A program made the translations under genes and the position numbers. A stretch of 16,255 nucleotides of DNA from an uncultured Collinsella sp. (GTDB lineage: Bacteria; Actinomycetota; Coriobacteriia; Coriobacteriales; Coriobacteriaceae), in contig USBA01000021.1 in NCBI GenBank assembly GCA_900552735.1, positions 1 to 16,255 on the forward strand, written 5' to 3'. Of the stretch, positions 7,102-13,075 are shown piece after piece; within the stretch, counting starts at the first letter, position 1; each line of letters begins with the position of its first letter. The notes below the pieces were generated by a model that did not search any database, was not told the DNA's origin, and saw only the letters and a list, made by a program, of their open reading frames with translations.

Positions 7102-7938
7102 ATGCAAATGGTCGAGCTGCCTAGCTGGCTTGCGGCCGAGGAGCGATACGAGCCCGCGGGGACTCGGCATCGTGTGATGCAAAAGAATGTCCTGCACCTG
7201 GCGAGCCTGCTTGAGCGGGTTCGCCTGGGTGGAGGTGCGCACGAGGGCGGGTCGATGGTCGACCGCGCCCTTTCTTGCGTTTCGGCTCCGGTGCGTCTGG
7301 TGGGGATGTTCGTTTGCGTCCTGTGCGTGTGTCTGACGCAAAGCCCGCTGTACCTCATGTTGATGGCGGCTATCGTGTTGGTGCTCGTTGCCGTACGCCC
7401 CGTACGCGGGCTGCGGGCAACCTTTGTGCCGGCGCTCGGCGTCACGGGGCTTGCGGTGGTTCTGGCACTGCCTGCCCTGCTGCTGGGCGCGTCTGCCACG
7501 GGCGCCATGCTCAAGATCGCGCTCAAGACGTTTATTAATGTGTCGCTGGTGCTGGGTGTTTCGTGGACGCTCACCTGGAGCCGCATGTCGGCGGCGCTCA
7601 AAATGCTGCACCTGCCCGACGAGGTTATCTTTACGTTTGATATGGCACTCAAGCATATCGAGGTGCTGGGACGCACGGCGCACGATCTGTGCGAATCGGT
7701 CATGCTGCGCAGTGTCGGTTCCGCGCCTGCGGGTTTTTCGCGCACCGATTCGCTGGCGGGTATCATGGGCATGACCTTTATCAAGGCGATGGAATGCAGC
7801 CGCGCGATGGACGAGGCTATGCTTTGCCGCGGCTTTGCCGGTGCGTATCCGGCGCCCGCGCGCGCCGGGTTTGGCTGGCGCGATGTGGTTTACGCGGCCG
7901 TTGTGGCGTTGCTCGCCGTGTTGTGTGCGGTGTTGTAG
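7102..7938 (+). CDS. cbiQ: ECF transporter transmembrane (T) subunit, CbiQ family
   Basis: This is the T component that links the metal-binding CbiM subunit to the ATPase. It has 278 residues with hydrophobic helices at about 64-98, 108-130 and 141-158, and a last helix at 261-278. The long cytoplasmic coupling region carries the two EcfT arginine motifs, here LRS at 202-204 and CRG at 242-244 (AMLCRGFAG), which dock onto the ATPase grooves. It begins four bases after the cbiM stop, so translation is probably coupled; AAGGAA lies about 11 bases before the ATG. A second in-frame ATG at 7108 is an equally possible start. Confidence 0.92.
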   Translation: MQMVELPSWLAAEERYEPAGTRHRVMQKNVLHLASLLERVRLGGGAHEGGSMVDRALSCVSAPVRLVGMFVCVLCVCLTQSPLYLMLMAAIVLVLVAVRPVRGLRATFVPALGVTGLAVVLALPALLLGASATGAMLKIALKTFINVSLVLGVSWTLTWSRMSAALKMLHLPDEVIFTFDMALKHIEVLGRTAHDLCESVMLRSVGSAPAGFSRTDSLAGIMGMTFIKAMECSRAMDEAMLCRGFAGAYPAPARAGFGWRDVVYAAVVALLAVLCAVL

Positions 7939-7942
7939 CGCG

Positions 7943-7957
7943 GACGGTCGAACCGTC
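7943..7957 (+). other. Small intercistronic hairpin between cbiQ and cbiO
   Basis: GACGGT at 7943-7948 pairs with ACCGTC at 7952-7957 around a three-base loop. There is no T-tract, so it is not a terminator. It could affect mRNA processing or the subunit ratio, or be incidental. Confidence 0.35.
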
Positions 7958-7982
7958 GGTGTAAGTAGGGAAGGGCGACGTT

Positions 7983-8753
7983 TTGGCAAACGATACGAAT
8001 AACGCGATGGGTGCGAGCGGTGCTGCCGGCGCCGAGGTCACGCCGCTCATCGAGTTTCGCGACGTGGTGTTTTCCTATGCGGGCCATACGGTTGTCGATG
8101 GTGTGTCACTGCAGGTCGATCGTGGTGAACTCGTTGCCCTGCTCGGTCCCAACGGCTGCGGCAAGACCACGATCATGCGGCTCATCAATGGTCTTGAGCT
8201 CGCGGACGCAGGGGTATACCTGTTTGACGGACATGTGATCGATGCGACGTTTCTAAAGGATTCCGCGGCCGCTCAGCGTTTTCATCAGCGCGTGGGCTTT
8301 GTGTTCCAGAGTGCCGACGCCCAGCTGTTTTGCGCTACGGTGGGCGAGGAAGTTGCTTTTGGCCCGGCTCAAATGGGGCTGCCGGCAGACGAGCTCGAGC
8401 GTCGCGTCCGCGATGCCATGGAGCTGTTCCAGGTTGCCGATCTGGTCGATGCCTCGCCCTATCAGCTTTCGGGCGGGCAAAAGAAGCGCGTGGCGCTGGC
8501 TGCCGTCGTGTCGATGAACCCCGATATCCTGGTGCTCGACGAGCCTACCAACGGACTTGACGAGGACTCGTGCGACATCGTGGTCAACTTTCTACTGGCC
8601 TATGTTGCTGCCGGCAAGACGGTCTTGATGAGCACACACCATCAGGATTTGGTGCGGCGCCTGGGTGCCCGCGCCATCTATATCGATCGATATCACCATG
8701 TGGTTGAGGCGCCGGTGTCGTCGTATGGAACCGAGAGCGGCGCTGCGGAATAG
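7983..8753 (+). CDS. cbiO: ECF transporter ATP-binding subunit, CbiO family
   Basis: This ABC ATPase powers the nickel/cobalt ECF transporter. The 256 residues hold Walker A GPNGCGKT (55-62), the Q-loop at Gln109 (VFQSADAQLF), signature LSGGQ (162-166), Walker B ILVLDE (182-187) and the switch His at 219 (STHH). The length is normal for the family. The start is taken as TTG at 7983 because GGGAAGGG (7968-7975) sits seven bases before it; the first in-frame ATG, at 8007, lacks an equally placed ribosome site. It follows cbiQ by 44 bases. One ATPase gene implies a homodimeric ATPase, as expected for dedicated metal ECF systems. Confidence 0.93.
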   Translation: MANDTNNAMGASGAAGAEVTPLIEFRDVVFSYAGHTVVDGVSLQVDRGELVALLGPNGCGKTTIMRLINGLELADAGVYLFDGHVIDATFLKDSAAAQRFHQRVGFVFQSADAQLFCATVGEEVAFGPAQMGLPADELERRVRDAMELFQVADLVDASPYQLSGGQKKRVALAAVVSMNPDILVLDEPTNGLDEDSCDIVVNFLLAYVAAGKTVLMSTHHQDLVRRLGARAIYIDRYHHVVEAPVSSYGTESGAAE

Positions 8754-8773
8754 TTGCTGCGTAGAGCGTGCGT

Positions 8774-8791
8774 AGCCGCCCGCGCGGCTTT
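8774..8791 (+). terminator. Weak candidate terminator after cbiO
   Basis: AGCCGC at 8774-8779 pairs with GCGGCT at 8784-8789 around a four-base loop, with only TTT at the 3' end. It is the best hairpin after cbiO but is short and has a poor T-tract. Read-through into the next gene is plausible. Confidence 0.3.
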
Positions 8792-8798
8792 GCCGTGA

Positions 8799-8807
8799 TG
8801 GTATAGT
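8799..8807 (+). promoter_or_regulatory. Candidate extended -10 promoter for the phospholipase C-like gene
   Basis: TGGTATAGT reads as TG, one base, TATAGT (8802-8807), a good extended -10. Transcription from about 8814 would leave a leader of roughly 19 bases before the ATG at 8833. No clear -35 box was found, which is common for extended -10 promoters. Confidence 0.5.
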
Positions 8808-8832
8808 TATCCAGGTTTTTATGGGGGTGGCT

Positions 8833-9681
8833 ATGCCAAGCTGGAACATTCATATTGCTCAGACGGAGCGTTTGCTGGAGCGCACCGGTGCGCTTGCCAA
8901 GAGCGTGCGCGACCGCAATGCCTTTTTGTTTGGCTGTGTGGTTCCGGATATCTTCGTGGGCTATATGGTCCCTGGCATCGCCGATCCCATCCCGTATCGC
9001 ATTACGCACTTTGCCAAGCCTGAGCCCATCCCTAAGCCGCGTGAGCATGAGTTCTGGGATACCTATGTGGCGCCGTTGCTCAAAGGCGCACCCGCGGGCG
9101 AACCTGCTGAGGCCACCTCGATTGTCGAGGAACGCGAGCGACTCAATCGGGTGCATTATCCCCAACGTTACAAGGACGCCGAGCCGGTTGCCGGCCCCGG
9201 CGCCTGTGAGTTTTCGCTTGCGTCCGAAGATGTGGCGCAGTCGCTGCTCGATCTGACGCTGGGCGTTTGGTCTCACCTTGTGGCCGATACCGTGTGGAAC
9301 ACCCGCGTGAACCAGTACCTGGAGGCGCACGGCGGCAAGCCGTGCGAGGAATTCCGCATTAAAAAGCAAGGCGACTTTGACTGGTTTGGCAAGACGCTCG
9401 GCATTGTTTCGATTCCGCGCGCGACCGATCGCCTCTATACTGCGGCGACGCGTTTTGGTCAGTATCCCATCCATAAGGAGTATGTGCTCAAGACCATCGG
9501 CGTTATGCACGAGATTGTACGCGAAAACCCCGGCGAGCCCGATCATCCGCCGTATCGCCTGCTAACTGAGGAGTTTTTCGATGCAACGTTTACCGAGGTC
9601 GTCGAGCTAACCGAGGCGGGTTTTGCCGCCCGTGTCGAATCGCCCGATGTGTCTGCGCTGCCCCTGATTGCTAGCTGCTAG
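8833..9681 (+). CDS. Zinc-dependent phospholipase C-like protein (PF00882-type fold)
   Basis: The 282-residue protein resembles the zinc-dependent phospholipase C family, many members of which have no proven activity. Visible family-like features are MPSWNIHIAQ at the N-terminus, FLFGCVVPDI (31-40, Asp39), ITHF (His59), and LTLGVWSHLVADTVWN (141-156) with His148 and Asp152 spaced as metal ligands. No signal peptide is seen, unlike secreted phospholipases, so it is probably a cytoplasmic hydrolase of unknown substrate. The start at 8833 is preferred over the in-frame ATG at 8821 because GGGGGTGG lies between them and the family N-terminus begins at MPSW. Its stop codon overlaps that of the convergent gene. 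Confidence 0.7.
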   Translation: MPSWNIHIAQTERLLERTGALAKSVRDRNAFLFGCVVPDIFVGYMVPGIADPIPYRITHFAKPEPIPKPREHEFWDTYVAPLLKGAPAGEPAEATSIVEERERLNRVHYPQRYKDAEPVAGPGACEFSLASEDVAQSLLDLTLGVWSHLVADTVWNTRVNQYLEAHGGKPCEEFRIKKQGDFDWFGKTLGIVSIPRATDRLYTAATRFGQYPIHKEYVLKTIGVMHEIVRENPGEPDHPPYRLLTEEFFDATFTEVVELTEAGFAARVESPDVSALPLIASC

Positions 9682-10751
9682 CTGGCCGGCCTGGCAGTGA
9701 ATAGCTCAACCCAATCGACAAGTAGCTCTTGCCGCAGGGCATCTTCGGTGGTGCGTTCCTGATCGGTCTTTGGGGTGTAGGGAAGTCCAGCCTTTTTATG
9801 GATGAGCTCGGCTATGTGGTTGAAGCTCTTCTTCTCCTTGATCTGGTCATAGGTAATTTGGATGACGTCGTAGCCCATGCTTGTGAGTGCGGTGGCGCGC
9901 TCGGCATCGGAGAGGCTCGCGGCTTCGCTGTCGTGGGCGGAGCGGCCTTGGCATTCAAGGATGACGCCCATGCTGTCGGTGGCGCTTTCGATGAGGATAT
10001 CGGCGTAGCAGCAGGTTTTGTCATGCAGCGAACGCGCGGCTTCGCTGAGCGGGATGCGCGCGTTATTGGTGATGTCGATGCCCAGACCGCCCTCATCGCG
10101 GGGGAGCGAGATGAGAATTGACGTCTGGACTTCAAAGGGCGAGGCGGTCTGTCCTGTCATGCGTTCGGCGGCCCAGCGGAGCTGCTTAACGCCGCGCAGG
10201 CCTGCGGCCTGCTTGGCGAACGCGGCGATATCCGCTGCGGCAAGAAGCGGCGTGCGCTTCCACAAGTTGGTGTCATTGCCCTTGGTGTCGTTAACTCGCT
10301 CCCAGCCGCAGCTGGGCGGAATGAGCTTAAGCGAAATAGCTTCATCGAGTTGTTGTTGCGTTCGCTCGCAGGGCTTAAATACTGCAAAGGAGCCGCACAT
10401 CTCGTAGCAGGCCACGAGTAACTGGCTGCGTGAGACCTGCGTGGCAAGGCTGAGCAGCGTGAACTCCGGGGACGTGACATCAAATCCATGCTCAGTCTGC
10501 CTAAACGACCCAGGAGGCGGCTCTTGGGTCAGGAGGTGCGATTTAAACAGGCTTCGCGACCCGGATTGTGCCCGAGTGAATACAAGCCTGTGAAGCGGTG
10601 CGTGAAGCAGGTCTTTTACAACCGAATGACTTCCGAGGCCGCAACATCTGCGATCCATACTGCCAAGGCTAATGGCGGGGTAAAGGCCTAATACCTGTGG
10701 CGGGATACGGTGATAGTAAAAAGCGGATTGACCGCATAGCGTCAGGTCCAT
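9678..10751 (-). CDS. Hypothetical protein with C-terminal DUF559/PDDEXK nuclease-like domain
   Basis: A 357-residue protein of the AbiEi/DUF559-like style that I associate with Coriobacteriia. The N-terminal half (LTLCGQSAFYYHR at 3-15, then a Cys-containing stretch) is not assigned. The C-terminal part looks like a restriction-type nuclease fold: Glu207 in PFEVQTSI, Asp251 in YADILIE, then ECQG with Glu266 and Gln268, followed by DAERATALTSMGYDVIQIT (282-300), which matches the D-x-x-R and G-[YF]-x-[VI] pattern after the core. The usual ExK lysine is Gln here. The start at 10751 is set by AGGAGG five bases upstream; the frame runs open to 10820 but that extension overlaps a repeat. GC content looks lower than in pheST, so recent acquisition is possible. 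Function is unknown; nuclease or antitoxin-like DNA-binding roles are inference. Confidence 0.68.
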   Translation of the reverse strand: MDLTLCGQSAFYYHRIPPQVLGLYPAISLGSMDRRCCGLGSHSVVKDLLHAPLHRLVFTRAQSGSRSLFKSHLLTQEPPPGSFRQTEHGFDVTSPEFTLLSLATQVSRSQLLVACYEMCGSFAVFKPCERTQQQLDEAISLKLIPPSCGWERVNDTKGNDTNLWKRTPLLAAADIAAFAKQAAGLRGVKQLRWAAERMTGQTASPFEVQTSILISLPRDEGGLGIDITNNARIPLSEAARSLHDKTCCYADILIESATDSMGVILECQGRSAHDSEAASLSDAERATALTSMGYDVIQITYDQIKEKKSFNHIAELIHKKAGLPYTPKTDQERTTEDALRQELLVDWVELFTARPAS

Positions 10752-10756
10752 GACGT

Positions 10757-10762
10757 CCTCCT
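10757..10762 (-). promoter_or_regulatory. Ribosome binding site fixing the start of the DUF559-like gene
   Basis: On the minus strand AGGAGG ends five bases before the ATG at 10751-10749. This near-consensus site decides for the 357-residue start over the longer open frame beginning at 10820. Confidence 0.85.
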
Positions 10763-10802
10763 GGTCGAAATATGCTTTTGGACCGTGCGATGCCAGTGTC
10801 AA

Positions 10803-10939
10803 TTCGGAAGTATGCGGCAAAATCTAAACCCTGTGAGCAGACCTGGCTTTTGAGGCTAGTTTATCAGGCATTTTGCTGCGAAAAAACGAGGTGTGCTCGG
10901 TGGTCTCAGAATTTGCCGCATACTTCCGAAAGCCAGGTC
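10803..10939. repeat. Two interlocked inverted repeats in intergenic DNA
   Basis: Repeat A: 10803-10821 is the perfect 19-bp reverse complement of 10912-10930. Repeat B: 10840-10850 is the perfect 11-bp reverse complement of 10929-10939. The order is A, B, A', B', with A' and B' overlapping by two bases, so both cannot form one simple hairpin. The spacer holds AT-rich runs (TTTTGCTGCG, AAAAAACGAG). No gene is seen inside. The left arm abuts TGTCAA (10797-10802), a perfect -35 box on the minus strand facing the DUF559-like gene, though no matching -10 was found. It may be a dispersed intergenic repeat or a regulatory site. Confidence 0.8.
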
Positions 10940-11108
10940 GATCTGGCTCTTGCTAAAACGATTTATCAGCGTCGGTTAAGGTGTGGGTTTGCCACCGGGC
11001 GAACACTTTTAGCGCTTGGGACTTTATTTTATGGGCCTCGAAGGGTGGATTTCGTACTTTTGGTAAAGAAATGAGTGCGTGTTTTGCTGTGCGCCGGCAT
11101 TGGCACAG
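10940..11108. other. Intergenic stretch, no gene seen
   Basis: Between the interlocked repeats and the pyk terminator the sequence is less GC-rich than the genes and has no open frame with a credible ribosome site or family match. It may hold the promoter of the DUF559-like gene, but I could not identify one. Confidence 0.5.
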
Positions 11109-11145
11109 AAAAAGGGCCCGGAAGGCTTTGCCTTCCGGGCCCTTT
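11109..11145 (-). terminator. Intrinsic terminator of pyk
   Basis: A perfect 12-bp stem pairs 11114-11125 with 11131-11142 around a five-base loop, extended by AAA/TTT. On the minus strand it runs into five T. It lies about 30 bases past the pyk stop codon. A second small hairpin (GCAAGC/GCTTGC, about 11152-11165) lies between. Confidence 0.9.
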
Positions 11146-11173
11146 GCAATGCAAGCGTGCTTGCAAGTGCGAT

Positions 11174-12634
11174 TTAGCGCACCTGAGCGACGTAAGCGAC
11201 GTTGGTCGAGGAGACCTTGTCCTCGAGCTGGACGCTCATGCGGGGATCGCCGGCGGTAGCGACGGTCAGGTCGCCGGTCTTGACGTAGCCGAGCTCCTTA
11301 GCGGTCTCAATCGCCTTGACGATCGTGCCGTTGACGGTGCCCTGGGTAATCTCGGCCTGGTGCGGGATAACGCCCCAGTACATGATCATCTGCTGGACGG
11401 CCCACTCGTGGCGGGAGAACGCGCAGATCGGCATGTTGGGACGGAAGTGCGAAATCAGGCGAGCGGTACGACCGGTGGTCGTCGGCACGGTGATGCACTT
11501 GGCGCCAACGGTGGTAGCCATGTTCACAGCGGACATACCCACAACGTTGTTGACAACACGGGTGCCGTGAGCATCGGCCGGAACCTCGAGCGGAGCGTGA
11601 GCCGGGAGGTACTTCTCGGTCTCGAGAGCAATGCTGGCCTGCATCTTGACGGCCTCGACCGGGTACTTACCGGCAGCGGACTCGCCGGACAGCATGACGG
11701 CGTCGGTGCCGTCGTAGATGGCGTTAGCAACGTCGGCAACCTCGGCGCGCGTCGGGCGCGGGTTCTGCTGCATGGAGTCGAGCATCTGCGTAGCGGTGAT
11801 GACGGGCTTGTAGGCCGCGTTGCACTTGGCGATGATCTCCTTCTGGATGTGCGGAACGAGCTCGGGCTTGATCTCGATGCCCAGGTCGCCACGGGCGACC
11901 ATGATGCCGTCGGAAGCCTCGAGGATCTCGTCGAAGTTCTCGACGCCCAGGGCGCACTCGATCTTCGGGAAGATCGTGACGTGCTCGCCACCGTTCTCGC
12001 GGCAAAGCTTGCGGATGCCGCGGACGGACTCGCCGTCACGGATGAAGGAAGCGGCGATGTAGTCGATGTTCTCGGTCAGGCCAAAGAGGATGTCCTGACG
12101 ATCGCGCTCGGTGATGGCGGGCAGCGAGATGTTGACGTTGGGCATGTTGACGCCCTTGCGCTCGCCGATCAGGCCGTCGTTCTTGACGACGCAGGTCATG
12201 TCCTGGCCGTCGACGGACTCGACCTCGAGGGCAACCAGGCCGTCATCGATCAGGATAAGGGAGCCCTTCTCGACCTCGGAGGGCAGAGCCAGGTAGTCGA
12301 GGGAAATGTGCTCAGAGGTGCCGTGGAAATCCTCGGACGTGGGCTGAGCGGTGACGACGATCTTATCGCCGGTCTTGACGGCAACCTTCTTGCCGTCGAC
12401 CAAAAGGCCGGTGCGAACCTCGGGGCCCTTGGTGTCGAGCAGGATGCCGACGGGCAGACCGAGCTCCTTGGAAATACGACGGACGCGCTCGATGCGACCG
12501 TGGTGCTCGTCGTAGGATCCGTGCGAGAAGTTAAAACGGGCGACGTTCATGCCCGCCTTGATCATCTCGCGGATGGTCTCGTCGCTATCGCAGGCGGGAC
12601 CCATGGTGCATACAATCTTAGTGCGCTTGTACAT
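11174..12634 (-). CDS. pyk: Pyruvate kinase
   Basis: This enzyme converts phosphoenolpyruvate and ADP to pyruvate and ATP in the last step of glycolysis. The 486 residues fit the standard A-B-A-C form without the extra C-terminal PEP-utilising domain found in some Firmicutes. Seen in order: TKIVCTMGPA (5-14), MNVARFNFSHG (29-39, with Arg33 and Asn35), LLDTKGPEVRTG (65-76), catalytic Lys224 in IFPKIE with Glu226, MVARGDLG (245-252, Asp250), and DAVMLSGESAAGKYPVEAV (311-329). The C domain contains TTTGRTARLISHFRPN (385-400), the region that binds allosteric effectors in this family. GGAGG sits six bases before the ATG. The gene is monocistronic, with a strong terminator and an AT-rich promoter region. 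Confidence 0.97.
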   Translation of the reverse strand: MYKRTKIVCTMGPACDSDETIREMIKAGMNVARFNFSHGSYDEHHGRIERVRRISKELGLPVGILLDTKGPEVRTGLLVDGKKVAVKTGDKIVVTAQPTSEDFHGTSEHISLDYLALPSEVEKGSLILIDDGLVALEVESVDGQDMTCVVKNDGLIGERKGVNMPNVNISLPAITERDRQDILFGLTENIDYIAASFIRDGESVRGIRKLCRENGGEHVTIFPKIECALGVENFDEILEASDGIMVARGDLGIEIKPELVPHIQKEIIAKCNAAYKPVITATQMLDSMQQNPRPTRAEVADVANAIYDGTDAVMLSGESAAGKYPVEAVKMQASIALETEKYLPAHAPLEVPADAHGTRVVNNVVGMSAVNMATTVGAKCITVPTTTGRTARLISHFRPNMPICAFSRHEWAVQQMIMYWGVIPHQAEITQGTVNGTIVKAIETAKELGYVKTGDLTVATAGDPRMSVQLEDKVSSTNVAYVAQVR

Positions 12635-12697
12635 TCAGACCTCCATCTGACATCGTCTTGCGCTGATAGATAAACCATAAGAAATAAAACTGAGTTG

Positions 12698-12703
12698 ATT
12701 ATA
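12698..12703 (-). promoter_or_regulatory. Candidate -10 box for pyk
   Basis: The minus strand carries a perfect TATAAT here, in the AT-rich intergenic region about 64 bases upstream of the pyk start codon. The nearest -35-like sequence, TTGGGG, is 19 bases away and poor. Position and perfect -10 match are the support. Confidence 0.55.
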
Positions 12704-12927
12704 ACGAAATGGCGACCGAATACCCCAAAAAATCGACCGTATGCCGAATTAGAAGTTCATTTTTTGCGGAAAAACGGTATATGCAAAAACTTTACCAACC
12801 GTTCTAACCGCTGCTATCTGGGCGATATTTCAATTTGATGATGCGCCGAAGAAAAAACGTTTTATCAATGTTGAGCATCACACCGTCTGCACCGTTGCGC
12901 TCGGACCGTGTTTCCAGATGGAATGTT
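12704..12927. other. AT-rich divergent intergenic region, no gene seen
   Basis: Between the pyk promoter and the ATPase promoter the DNA is clearly richer in A and T than the genes. It holds A- and T-runs and a short inverted repeat (12761-12767 with 12783-12789). No coding frame with a ribosome site was found. It is likely regulatory DNA shared by two divergent units. Confidence 0.5.
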
Positions 12928-12957
12928 TTGGCTAGACGCGCCGCTTTGGGGTACCAT
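12928..12957 (+). promoter_or_regulatory. Candidate promoter for the P-type ATPase transcript
   Basis: TTGGCT at 12928-12933 and TACCAT at 12952-12957 are spaced by 18 bases. The predicted start near 12963 falls just before the first arm of the structured leader at 12967, which adds support. Confidence 0.5.
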
Positions 12958-12966
12958 AGCTCCACT

Positions 12967-13066
12967 ATCAACTGCCGCTCAGCACGGCAGCCTTGATGAG
13001 CCCTTGCCCTTCTCCTGGGAATTATGATCGGGCATCAATCTGCTGAGTGGCCCGAATCCCAGGAGG
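12967..13066 (+). ncRNA. Structured, probably bistable 5' leader of the P-type ATPase gene
   Basis: Hairpin 1 pairs 12967-12971 with 12993-12997 and 12972-12977 with 12985-12990, leaving the 7-base loop CTCAGCA (12978-12984). Hairpin 2 pairs 13013-13020 with 13057-13064 and 13029-13033 with 13050-13054; its outer arm covers part of the ribosome site AGGAGG (13061-13066). Loop 1 is fully complementary to TGCTGAG (13041-13047) in loop 2, so the hairpins could kiss. An alternative fold pairs 12978-12984 with 13041-13047, 12993-12998 with 13033-13038 and 13001-13003 with 13030-13032, which breaks the inner helix of hairpin 2 and would free the ribosome site. This looks like a translational riboswitch or similar cis-regulator. 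I could not match it to a known class. Confidence 0.62.
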
Positions 13067-13075
13067 GGACTCTAT

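Noticed and set aside
5997..7784. Minus-strand open frame opposite cbiM and cbiQ
   Set aside because: It crosses two well-supported genes and has no ribosome site or domain; it is a shadow.
10752..10820. Longer start for the DUF559-like gene
   Set aside because: The longer form lacks a good ribosome site and would read into the inverted repeat arm; AGGAGG is ideally placed for the start at 10751.
10803..10939. Insertion sequence or CRISPR
   Set aside because: There is no transposase and no regularly spaced direct repeats; only two inverted repeat pairs are present.
11075..12673. Plus-strand open frame of 532 codons opposite pyk
   Set aside because: Antisense shadow of pyruvate kinase; Asp/Gly/Leu/Val-rich and without motifs, and it spans the pyk terminator.
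12940..13066. Known metal riboswitch (yybP-ykoY Mn2+, M-box, NiCo) before the ATPase
   Set aside because: I looked for the conserved loops of these classes and did not see them. A covariance-model search could overturn this.
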